From positions 62,001 to 126,000 of the forward strand of contig CABJEP010000005.1 in the NCBI GenBank assembly GCA_902364645.1: 64,000 nt of DNA, read 5' to 3'. This DNA is from Coriobacteriaceae bacterium (GTDB taxonomy: Bacteria; Actinomycetota; Coriobacteriia; Coriobacteriales; Coriobacteriaceae). The position numbers and the translations under genes are program-made. The notes beneath the pieces are model-generated. The model was not told the origin of the DNA. It did not search any database and was given only the letters and a program-made list of their open reading frames with translations. This document shows positions 14,218 through 22,367 of this stretch, piece after piece. The first letter of the stretch is position 1. Each line of letters starts with the position of its first letter.

Positions 14218-16518
14218 CTACTTGATCTTGGTCGTGCCCGGTGCCAGGTTGGGGTCGGTCTCGTTGGCCTCGGTCTGGAAGTGCTCGGTATACACGTTCT
14301 TGCCGTCGCGGAACATCTCGTAGTACTGCATCTTGGCGTAATCCTCGCGCGCCTTGGTGGCGGCTGCTGCGGCGGCGTCGTCACCGGTGACGTTGGAGGA
14401 AAGCGCCCAACGCAGGCTGGCGTCCTCGTAGCCCACCGAGTTGATGGCGGGCAGCGACTCGCGCAGCGTCATGTGCGCTTTCTGGTAGTCGGTCAGCGGG
14501 GCGCCGATCAGCTGCATCAGCTGGGTGGACAGGTAGTTGGTGGACAGGTCGTCGACCTCGCTCGTCTGGTCGCAGCCGGCGACGTCGTAGTTAGCCCAGA
14601 TGATGTAGTCGGTCTGCCACAAGCGCTCCTGGTGCGTGGCGTCGTCCTCGCCGGTAAACCACTTATCGTTGAACTTGGACGGGAAGAACGGCTGGTGGTC
14701 GCCCCAGAACACCACGACCACCTTGCGGTCGAGCTTGCTCAAGGCGTTAAGGAAGTAGCGAAGCGCCTGGTCGGACTGCTCGATGCACGAGACGTACTCG
14801 TCGACATCGGACAGCGTGCCGTCCTCGACGGTCTTGGCGTCCAGATCGGTCGTGTCGATGTTGAGGTGCATCTGCTTATCTGCCGGCAGCAGGCCCGTGT
14901 CGTAGCCCGAGTGGTTCTGCATGGTCACATCGAAGATGAACTGCGGGTCGGCGTTCTGGTCGAGAAGCTCCAGAATCTTGTCGTAGGTAGCCTGGTCGGT
15001 CACCATGCCGCGCAGGGTATCGGCGCCCTGGAAATCGTTGATGGACAGGAACTGGTCAAAGCCAAAGTCCTTATAGACGTTCTCGCGGTTCCAGTTGGTG
15101 GCGTGGTTGGGGTGCATGGCCGTGGTGGAATAGCCGAGCGATTTGAACTGCTCTGCCAGGTTCCCGGTCGTCTCCATGTTGTAGATGGTGTAGGGGTACA
15201 CGCCCGAACCCAGGTTGGCCATGGAGTTGCCGGTCATAAACTCAAACTCGGTATTGGCCGTGCCGCCGCCGTAGGCGCTCACATAGAGCTTGCCGCGGCT
15301 GAGGCAGTTGGACAGGTTCTTAAAGTACTGCGGGCCCTCGTAGCCGGCGCGCATGTTCTGGTAGATGGACAGGTCCGAGAAGGTCTCGTTCATGATGGCG
15401 ATGACCGTGGGCTTCTCGCTGTCGAATTGCTCCTTTGCGGCGGCGCGCTCGTCGCTCTTGGCCGCGTCGGACTTGTCGTAGGCCTTGGCGTACTTTTTGA
15501 GCGTGGCCTTGGCATCGTCGACGGAGTAGTCGGCGGGTTTGGGCGGCTTGATGGACTGCGCCGCACTAATAAAGGCAGGCAGGTAGCCCTCGCGCCAGTA
15601 GCTCTCGAGCGGACGCCAGGTGTAGACGGTGATGCCGAGAGTGTTGTAGTAGTCGATGAGCGTGACATGCGCGGTCACACCGCCCAGGCATAGCACTGCC
15701 ACGAGCAGGTTGGTGAGCAGCATGCGCTTGGCGCTGGCGGCACCCTTCTGACGGTGCGGTGCCACCAGGCCGGCGTACTCGCACAGCAGCATGGCGATGG
15801 CGGTAAAGCCCATGGACAGCACGCAGAACAGCGAGATCGAGAAGGTGTAGCCGTTGCCGGCGACCGCGGCGGCGGTGGAGATGGCCGAAAGGTCGCCCGG
15901 CTGGATGGGCATGGATTTAAACGTGATAACGAAGAACTCGGCAATGCCCAGGACAAAGAGGGCAAAGGCCAGGACCGCGGGAGCTGCGCCGTGGCGCTGG
16001 AATAGGAAGAACAGGCCGGTCATGAGCACGGTGATGATGGCCCACTCGAGCAGGATGCACAGGGGGTAGACCCAGGTAAAGTCGTGGTTGGACGAGACCT
16101 CCATGCCCAGCAGCGCAAAGACGCCGGCGAGCAGCAGGCACAGGACGGCGGCGACGAGCGGTTTGCCCACAAAGGCGCCGCGCAGGCGGGCGAGCTTGCC
16201 AGTGGGGGCGGGAGCGTCGGCCGAGGCGAACGCAAAGACGCGCGGTGCGATGCGGTCGCGGGCGATGCTGGCCCAAGCGCATCCGGTGAGAATGGCGTTG
16301 GTCAGGATGAGAATCACAAAGGCGAGCGGCTCGTTTTGAGCGACGAGGCCAATGGCGCCCCAAATGGTCAAAAAGAGCTGGAACAGGCCGAAGGCGACGC
16401 TCCACCCAAGAGCGCTTTTGGCAACGGTGCCCGACTTTGCGCAAATGGCCTTGGCCTCGCGCAAGACAAGGTAGACGGTCGCCGCAAGACCGACGAGCGA
16501 GATGGCGGCAGCGAACAT
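14218..16518 (-). CDS. LTA-synthase-family phosphoglycerol/phosphoethanolamine transferase
   Basis: A 766-residue membrane enzyme of the alkaline-phosphatase/sulfatase superfamily. Eight or so hydrophobic helices occupy the first 300 residues, followed by an extracellular catalytic domain. Metal and nucleophile motifs are recognisable: MNETFSD (metal-binding Glu), GGGTANTEFEFMTG (probable nucleophile Thr), and FWGDHQPF (metal-binding Asp-His). The family transfers glycerol-phosphate-type groups onto envelope glycopolymers; the exact acceptor is unknown. ATG 16518 is chosen over GTG 16533 because AGGAG lies 7 bp ahead of it. It is convergent with the surface locus and divergent from the nitroreductase. 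The 213-bp divergent gap shows no obvious operator. Confidence 0.85.
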   Translation of the reverse strand: MFAAAISLVGLAATVYLVLREAKAICAKSGTVAKSALGWSVAFGLFQLFLTIWGAIGLVAQNEPLAFVILILTNAILTGCAWASIARDRIAPRVFAFASADAPAPTGKLARLRGAFVGKPLVAAVLCLLLAGVFALLGMEVSSNHDFTWVYPLCILLEWAIITVLMTGLFFLFQRHGAAPAVLAFALFVLGIAEFFVITFKSMPIQPGDLSAISTAAAVAGNGYTFSISLFCVLSMGFTAIAMLLCEYAGLVAPHRQKGAASAKRMLLTNLLVAVLCLGGVTAHVTLIDYYNTLGITVYTWRPLESYWREGYLPAFISAAQSIKPPKPADYSVDDAKATLKKYAKAYDKSDAAKSDERAAAKEQFDSEKPTVIAIMNETFSDLSIYQNMRAGYEGPQYFKNLSNCLSRGKLYVSAYGGGTANTEFEFMTGNSMANLGSGVYPYTIYNMETTGNLAEQFKSLGYSTTAMHPNHATNWNRENVYKDFGFDQFLSINDFQGADTLRGMVTDQATYDKILELLDQNADPQFIFDVTMQNHSGYDTGLLPADKQMHLNIDTTDLDAKTVEDGTLSDVDEYVSCIEQSDQALRYFLNALSKLDRKVVVVFWGDHQPFFPSKFNDKWFTGEDDATHQERLWQTDYIIWANYDVAGCDQTSEVDDLSTNYLSTQLMQLIGAPLTDYQKAHMTLRESLPAINSVGYEDASLRWALSSNVTGDDAAAAAATKAREDYAKMQYYEMFRDGKNVYTEHFQTEANETDPNLAPGTTKIK

Positions 16519-16731
16519 GCTGAGACTCCTCACAAACTAAAACCTACGAAAGCGGGGATTTACCCGATTGTTACCAAGATATGCGCAGCAATTGGTGGCT
16601 GCGCACACCAACCAGCCATATTAACGCGCGCGTGTGGCGGTGTGGCGCAATGTAGTGGCGACCTGCGCGATAATGGACGGGAATTACACGGAAACGTAAA
16701 GGCTTCTTAAAGAAATGGCGAGGGTAGGGCA

Positions 16732-17604
16732 ATGAGCGAGCAGGTTTGCGAGGCGGACATGGGCGGCGACGGAGCTGCGGGCGTGGATACGTACGGCTAT
16801 CCGGTCGAGACTACGGGCAACGCGGTACTGGACATTTTGGAGCACCGCTCGTCCACGCGCGCTTTTGCGCGCGATGACGACGGCCGTCCCGTGGCGGTGA
16901 CCGACGAGCAGCGGGCGGCGATCTTGCATGCGGCGAGTCGCGCGCCGTCGGCGGGCGCCATGATGATGTATTCCATCGTGAGCATTCGCGAGCAGGCTAC
17001 GCTGGACCGTCTGGCCGACCTGTGCGATCACCAGCCCATGATCGCCAAGGCGCCCTGGGCACTTATATTTGTGGTCGATTATGCCAAGTGGATCGATCTG
17101 TTTGAGCACGTGGGCTGCTTTGAACCCGAGTTTGTCGGGCGCACGGGCAAGGCGCCCCGCCGCGCGCCGGGTTTGGGCGACTTTGCCATCGCGGCGCAGG
17201 ATGCCGTGATCGCCGCTCAAAACGCCGTGGTTGCCGCCGAGGCCCTGGGGCTGGGGAGCTGCTACATCGGTGATATCGTCGAGAATGCCGAGGAAGTCGC
17301 CGAGCTGCTCGATCTGCCGCCCTATACCATGCCGCTGTCGATGCTCATCATCGGCACGCCCCGTAAGGAGCGCCCGGCAATCGCGCATCCCGTGGTGAAC
17401 CTGGTGCACGAGGAGCACTACCGCCGCGCCGACGCCGAGACGATGGATGCGCAGGTGGCCGAGATGGACGCGATGTTTCGCCCGCATGCCCGCGAGGCGG
17501 GCGAGCGCGTCATCGATATCTACACCCGCAAGCACACGAGCCCCTTTATGGCCGAGATGAGCCGCTCCATGGAGTGGTGGTTCAAAAACTGGTTCGGAAA
17601 ATGA
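16732..17604 (+). CDS. Nitroreductase family protein
   Basis: A 290-residue FMN-dependent oxidoreductase fold. RSSTRAF near residue 41 is the usual phosphate-binding start of the nitroreductase core, and SRAPSAGAM (about 69-77) and ALGLGSCYIGDI are typical core motifs. The C-terminal 70 residues are an extension beyond the core, including FMAEMSRSMEWWFKNW. Substrate is not predictable. It stands alone: divergent from the LTA-synthase-like gene and followed by a palindromic repeat at 17609. Confidence 0.85.
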   Translation: MSEQVCEADMGGDGAAGVDTYGYPVETTGNAVLDILEHRSSTRAFARDDDGRPVAVTDEQRAAILHAASRAPSAGAMMMYSIVSIREQATLDRLADLCDHQPMIAKAPWALIFVVDYAKWIDLFEHVGCFEPEFVGRTGKAPRRAPGLGDFAIAAQDAVIAAQNAVVAAEALGLGSCYIGDIVENAEEVAELLDLPPYTMPLSMLIIGTPRKERPAIAHPVVNLVHEEHYRRADAETMDAQVAEMDAMFRPHAREAGERVIDIYTRKHTSPFMAEMSRSMEWWFKNWFGK

Positions 17605-17608
17605 CGGA

Positions 17609-17638
17609 TGTGACAAAGGGAGCAGTCCCTTTGTCACA
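17609..17638. repeat. Dispersed palindrome P1, copy 1
   Basis: TGTGACAAAGGGA, a short loop, then the complement. Five further clear copies occur at 41266, 50417, 51965, 54995 and 59844, and a core-only variant near 19870. Here it follows the nitroreductase stop by 4 bp and may serve as a terminator. The remaining gap to kup holds a TATAAT at 17724-17729, a candidate -10 box without a good -35. Confidence 0.85.
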
Positions 17639-17764
17639 TTCCATATCGCCGCGGTGGCCTAAAGGCCGCATAAATGTTTATCTAGCTGGGAAAACGGTGC
17701 CATTAAAATATGGGCTGATTACATATAATCCCGTCGAACGTTAAAGTTGGGAGGAAACCGGCTT

Positions 17765-19792
17765 ATGAATCAAAAGGCCAAGGAGGCAGCTTCGCACGCT
17801 GCGATTCCTGTGAGCATCTCGGCGATGCTCGTCACGCTGGGCGTGGTGTATGGCGATATCGGCACCAGCCCCATGTATGTAACCAAGGCGCTCGTTGCCG
17901 GCAACGGCGGCATCGGAAGCGTCACGCAGGAGTTCGTGCTCGGCGCGCTCTCCCTTGTCGTGTGGACGGTCACACTGCTGACGACCGTCAAGTACGTGCT
18001 GATCTCGCTGCGCGCCGACAACCACGGCGAGGGCGGCATCTTTGCCCTGTACAGCCTGGTCAAGCGCTGCGGCAAGTGGCTCATCATCCCCGCCATGCTG
18101 GGCGGCGCGGCGCTCCTCGCCGACGGCATCCTGACGCCTGCCGTTACCGTCACCACGGCCATCGAGGGCCTGCGCACCATCCCGGCGGTCCATGCCGTGC
18201 TCGGTGACGACCAGGGTCGTGTCGTCGCCATCACGCTTGCCATCATCATCGCGCTCTTCTTGGTGCAGCGCATCGGCACGGCCAAGATCGGTCACGCCTT
18301 CGGCCCCATCATGACGCTGTGGTTTTTGTTCCTGGGCGGCACGGGCCTGTTCTTTGTCTGCCAGTATCCCGCGGTGCTGCTGTGCCTCAACCCGTTGCGT
18401 GGCATCGCTTTTCTGCTGAGCCCCAACAACCATGCGGGCATCATGATTCTGGGCAGCTGCTTCCTCGCTACCACCGGTGCCGAGGCGCTCTATTCCGACA
18501 TGGGCCATGTGGGCCGCGGCAACATCTATGCCACCTGGCCGTTCGTTAAGTGCTGCCTGCTGCTGTCCTACATGGGCCAGGGCGCGTGGCTTATCAACAA
18601 CGCCGGCAACCCGGAGCTCATGGGTATCGCCGACCTCAACCCCTTCTACCAGATGCTCGCCCCGGGTCTGCGCCCCTTTGCCGTCGGCCTTTCCACCGTC
18701 GCGGCCATCATCGCCTCGCAGGCGCTCATCACCGGCGCATTCTCGCTGGTGTCCGAGGCCAGCCGCCTGGACCTCATGCCGCATATGCAGGTCTTCTATC
18801 CTGCCGAGACCAAGGGCCAGCTCTACATCCCCATGGTCAACAACGTCATGCTCGTGGGCTGCGTCGTCGTGGTGCTGCTGTTCCAGAACTCGGCGCACAT
18901 GGAGGCCGCGTACGGCCTGGCCATTACCCTGACCATGATGTGCACGACAATGCTGCTCTTCTTCTATCTGCACGTGGAGCGCAATCTCAAGGTCGCGCCG
19001 TGGATCTTTGCTGCCTTCTTCCTTTTGCTCGAGGGTTTCTTCTTTGTGAGCTCGCTCACCAAGTTCTTCCACGGCGGCTACTTCACCATCCTTATGGCTG
19101 CACTCATCATGGGCATTATGGTGTGCTGGTACAACGGTACGGCGGTCGAGCAACGTCAGTTTACGCTGCTGCCGCTGCGCAGCTATCTGCCGCAGCTCAA
19201 ACGCCTGCGCGACGACGATCGCTACGAGCTCATGAGCGACAACATCGTGTACCTGACCAAGGACACCAACACCGACTATATCGACCGCGATATCGTCTAC
19301 TCGATTTTGGATAAGCACCCCAAGCGCGCTCGCGCCTGGTGGTTCGTGAATGTCGAGACCATGGAGGAGCCGCATACCTTTGCCTACTCGGTCGAGACGT
19401 TCGGCACCGACTACGTATTCCGCGTGCATCTGTACCTGGGCTATAAGATCAACCAGCGCGTCAATGCTTACCTGCGCCAGGTTGTTCAGGACCTGGCTGC
19501 CAGCGGCGAGCTGCCGGCGCAGACGCATGACTACTCGGTCTACAAGGACCCGGGCAACATCGGTACGTTTAAGTTCGTCATGATCCGCAAGCTGCTGGCG
19601 CCCGAAAGCGACGTGGAGCCCAGCGAGCGTACGGCCATCACGCTCAAGTACATCATCCGCCGCGCCGCCGGCACGCCTGCGCGCTGGTACGGCCTGGAGA
19701 ACTCCAACGTGAGCTTTGAGTACGTGCCGCTGTTCACCAAGTTTAAGGCCGTGAGCAAGATGCAGCGCCTGGCTCCCGACGAGCGTCCGTAG
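17765..19792 (+). CDS. kup: Kup-family potassium uptake permease
   Basis: A 675-residue KUP/HAK/KT transporter. The first helix contains the signature GVYGDIGTSPMY, and the third region DNHGEGGIFALYSL matches the conserved charged segment. About 12 transmembrane helices span residues 15-460, followed by a long cytoplasmic C-terminal domain with DTNTDYIDRDI. It imports K+ by H+ symport (family knowledge). ATG 17765 has GGGAGG 10 bp ahead; an upstream TTG lies within the ribosome site. The next genes on the strand are a KdpD/KdpE-like pair behind a terminator, which suggests joint potassium control. Confidence 0.93.
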   Translation: MNQKAKEAASHAAIPVSISAMLVTLGVVYGDIGTSPMYVTKALVAGNGGIGSVTQEFVLGALSLVVWTVTLLTTVKYVLISLRADNHGEGGIFALYSLVKRCGKWLIIPAMLGGAALLADGILTPAVTVTTAIEGLRTIPAVHAVLGDDQGRVVAITLAIIIALFLVQRIGTAKIGHAFGPIMTLWFLFLGGTGLFFVCQYPAVLLCLNPLRGIAFLLSPNNHAGIMILGSCFLATTGAEALYSDMGHVGRGNIYATWPFVKCCLLLSYMGQGAWLINNAGNPELMGIADLNPFYQMLAPGLRPFAVGLSTVAAIIASQALITGAFSLVSEASRLDLMPHMQVFYPAETKGQLYIPMVNNVMLVGCVVVVLLFQNSAHMEAAYGLAITLTMMCTTMLLFFYLHVERNLKVAPWIFAAFFLLLEGFFFVSSLTKFFHGGYFTILMAALIMGIMVCWYNGTAVEQRQFTLLPLRSYLPQLKRLRDDDRYELMSDNIVYLTKDTNTDYIDRDIVYSILDKHPKRARAWWFVNVETMEEPHTFAYSVETFGTDYVFRVHLYLGYKINQRVNAYLRQVVQDLAASGELPAQTHDYSVYKDPGNIGTFKFVMIRKLLAPESDVEPSERTAITLKYIIRRAAGTPARWYGLENSNVSFEYVPLFTKFKAVSKMQRLAPDERP

Positions 19793-19844
19793 TCGACGTC
19801 TGCTGTTTGTCTAGCGACCGCAGGCTGCAAAGGCTATACACTTG

Positions 19845-19907
19845 AAACCACCACAAGGAGGCCACCACCGCAAAGGTGCCAGTCCCCTTTGTGGTGGTTT
19901 TTGTTTT
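19845..19907 (+). terminator. Terminator after kup
   Basis: AAACCACCACAAGG and CCTTTGTGGTGGTTT arms surround a smaller hairpin with an AAAGGTGCCAGTCCCCTTT core, related to palindrome P1. A T-rich tail (TTTTTGTTTTT) follows. Confidence 0.82.
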
Positions 19908-19928
19908 TGAGAGAGGGGCGGGGCGCTG

Positions 19929-21554
19929 ATGGACGTCCGTGCGGACGGCGATATTGCCGAGAACTTTTGGTGGCGGCGTACAACGCTGACGCGTCGCAGC
20001 CCTCTGTATGACGCCTGCGTATCGGCGGGGCTGCTAGCCGCGGCGACGATTGTGGGCGCGCTGCTCGACCATCCGGGGCTCGCGCCGAGCATCATGATCG
20101 TCTATGTGTTTGCCGTGCAGCTGTGCGCTTTCTTTACCTGGAGCCGCCTGTACTGCCTGCTGAGCTCGGCTGCCGCCGTGGCGCTCTACAACTTCTTGTT
20201 TGTCGACCCGCGCTACGCGCTGTCGTTTATCGACCGCGTCTATCCCGGCATGTTCTTTATCATGTTTGCGGTCTCGCTCGTATCGAGCTCGATCGCGCTG
20301 GCCCTGCGCCGCGCCTTGGCGCAGGCCGCCGCCAGCGACCGTCGCACGCAGATGGTGCTCGAGACCAACCGCATGCTGCAGCGGTGTGGCGATCAGCAAC
20401 AGATTGTGCACGCTATGGCAACGCAGCTGGCGCGTCTTTCGGACTGTCCGGTCGTGTGGTATAGCGCCGATGCCGATAACGATGACCTGCTGCCGCGCAC
20501 GACGTACACGGCCGTGGGCGATGCCGCGCCGGTACACCAGCTGGCGCCGCAGATGCCGCCGCGGCTCTCGGCGTCCGCCTATGTGGGAACGCCGCTCGAT
20601 GCCACCTATGGCGCCTCGGCGTTCTACGGCATATACCTGACCGTGCGCTCGGGCGACACCATGGTGCGCGCGGGCGATCCCGCCTCGGTGGTGGGGGTGT
20701 TCGCCATTGTCGCCGAGCCCGATGCGCTGACGCCCGAGGAGCGGACGCTTGCCGATGCCATCGCGAGCGAAGGCGAGCTGGCGCTCGATCGCGCCCGCGC
20801 CATGGAGGCCCGCGAGGAAGCGGCGGTGCTCGCTAAAAACGAGCAGCTGCGTGCCAACTTGCTGCGCTCCATCTCGCACGATCTGCGCACGCCGCTTACC
20901 AGCATTTCGGGTAATGCCGACGTGCTGCTCGACCAGGGCTCGACCGGCACGGCCGTGCTTGACGACCAGACGCGCCGCGGCATGCTCCTATCCATTCGCT
21001 CGGACGCGCAATGGCTCAACGCCACCGTCGAGAACCTGCTCGCCATCACCAAGCTCGAGGGCGGCGGCATGCATCTGTCGACTACGCTCGAGCTTATGGA
21101 CGATATCGTCGAGGAGGCGCTGCGCCACGTAAACCCGGCCGTGCGCGAGCACGACCTTAAGGTGGTGGCGTGCGATGAGCCGGCGCTCGTCAACGTCGAT
21201 GCGCGCCTGATGGTGCAGCTGGTGGTAAACCTGGTGAACAACGCCATTACCTACACGCCCGCGGGCTCGCATATCGTGATTTCGATTAGCGTCGACGGCG
21301 GATGCGTGAGGTGTTCGGTCGCCGACGACGGCCCGGGCATTGCGCCCGAGGACCGCGAGCGAATCTTTGAGTCGTTCTACACCGCCAACCATGGCCTGGC
21401 CGACAGCTGCCGCAGTGTGGGCTTGGGGCTTTCGCTCTGCCGCTCCATTGCGCTGGCACATGGCGGTAGCATAGAGGTTACCGCGGCGGACCCTCACGGT
21501 TCGGTCTTTACGATTGAGCTTCCCGCCGCCGACGTTTCGTTTGATAAGGAGTAG
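19929..21554 (+). CDS. kdpD: KdpD-like sensor histidine kinase, short form
   Basis: A 541-residue membrane kinase. Four closely spaced helices (DUF4118, about residues 28-130) are followed by a GAF-like region, then HisKA with ISHDLRTPLTS (phospho-His about H317) and HATPase_c with NLVNNAITYTP, DDGPGI and GLGLSLC. E. coli KdpD has about 894 residues; the N-terminal KdpD/Usp-like cytoplasmic sensor is absent here. It overlaps no neighbour but is 4 bp from the response regulator, forming one operon. No kdpFABC genes are nearby; Kup precedes it, so the likely target is potassium uptake by Kup, as inference. Confidence 0.87.
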   Translation: MDVRADGDIAENFWWRRTTLTRRSPLYDACVSAGLLAAATIVGALLDHPGLAPSIMIVYVFAVQLCAFFTWSRLYCLLSSAAAVALYNFLFVDPRYALSFIDRVYPGMFFIMFAVSLVSSSIALALRRALAQAAASDRRTQMVLETNRMLQRCGDQQQIVHAMATQLARLSDCPVVWYSADADNDDLLPRTTYTAVGDAAPVHQLAPQMPPRLSASAYVGTPLDATYGASAFYGIYLTVRSGDTMVRAGDPASVVGVFAIVAEPDALTPEERTLADAIASEGELALDRARAMEAREEAAVLAKNEQLRANLLRSISHDLRTPLTSISGNADVLLDQGSTGTAVLDDQTRRGMLLSIRSDAQWLNATVENLLAITKLEGGGMHLSTTLELMDDIVEEALRHVNPAVREHDLKVVACDEPALVNVDARLMVQLVVNLVNNAITYTPAGSHIVISISVDGGCVRCSVADDGPGIAPEDRERIFESFYTANHGLADSCRSVGLGLSLCRSIALAHGGSIEVTAADPHGSVFTIELPAADVSFDKE

Positions 21555-21558
21555 CGCT

Positions 21559-22272
21559 GTGCCGAACTCTGCCGTGAAACCGCTCATCTTGGTCGTTGAG
21601 GACGATCCCGCCGTCCGCAACCTTATCGTCGCCGCGCTCGAGGCGCACGGCTTGCGCCATATGGCTGTGGAGACCGCCCACGCCGCCATCGCCGCCGCTT
21701 CGTCGCAGGCGCCGAGCATTGTGCTGCTCGATCTGGGCCTGCCCGATATGGACGGCGTCAAGGTGGTGGAGTCGGTGCGCGCGTGGTCGGGCATGCCGAT
21801 CATCGTGGTTTCGGCGCGCAGCGAGGACGCGGACAAGATCCGAGCGCTCGATGCCGGCGCCGATGACTACCTGACTAAGCCGTTTTCGGTCGAGGAGCTG
21901 CTCGCGCGCATTCGCACCACGCTCAGGCGCCTTTCGTATGCGCAGGCGGGCGGTGTTGTCTCCGAGGGCTCGTTCGATACCGGCGAGTTGCATATCGATT
22001 TTGATGCCGGCATCGCCACGATGGATGGCGAGGAGCTGCATCTGACGCCGATCGAGTACAAGCTCTTGTGCCTGCTGGCACACAACGCCGACAAGGTGCT
22101 GACGCACCAGTTTATCTTGCACGAGATTTGGGGTACGGCGACCAAGAGCGACCTGGCGAGCCTGCGTGTCTTTATGGGCACGTTGCGCAAGAAGATCGAG
22201 TCCGACCCCGCGCACCCGCGCTATATCCAAACGCACGTGGGTATTGGCTATCGCCTGGTCACCCAAGGGTAG
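21559..22272 (+). CDS. kdpE: KdpE-like OmpR-family response regulator
   Basis: A 237-residue regulator. The receiver domain has VVEDDP acidic pocket, LLDLGLPDMDG with the phospho-Asp (about residue 59), and DYLTKPF with the conserved Lys. A winged-helix DNA-binding domain follows (LTPIEYKLLCLL; THVGIGYRL). GTG 21559 is the start, with AAGGAG 7 bp ahead and inside the kinase 3' end; a longer upstream frame overlaps the kinase gene. Paired with the preceding kinase. Confidence 0.9.
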   Translation: MPNSAVKPLILVVEDDPAVRNLIVAALEAHGLRHMAVETAHAAIAAASSQAPSIVLLDLGLPDMDGVKVVESVRAWSGMPIIVVSARSEDADKIRALDAGADDYLTKPFSVEELLARIRTTLRRLSYAQAGGVVSEGSFDTGELHIDFDAGIATMDGEELHLTPIEYKLLCLLAHNADKVLTHQFILHEIWGTATKSDLASLRVFMGTLRKKIESDPAHPRYIQTHVGIGYRLVTQG

Positions 22273-22300
22273 GACGGCACCCGCCATCCCACTATGAGCT

Positions 22301-22359
22301 GCGGTGAAATAGTTCCTGTTTGGGCCTTTACCAGGCATTTTTAGAAACTATTCCACCGC
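22301..22359. terminator. Bidirectional hairpin between kdpE and rlmKL
   Basis: GCGGTGAAATAGTT at 22301-22314 pairs with AACTATTCCACCGC ending at 22359; a smaller CCTG..CAGG hairpin lies inside. It sits between convergent genes and has A/T runs on both sides of the loop. Confidence 0.65.
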
Positions 22360-22367
22360 AACTTTGT

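Noticed and set aside
17639..17764. c-di-AMP (ydaO/kup-type) riboswitch upstream of kup
   Set aside because: The gap after the P1 palindrome is only about 125 bp and lacks the known conserved elements.
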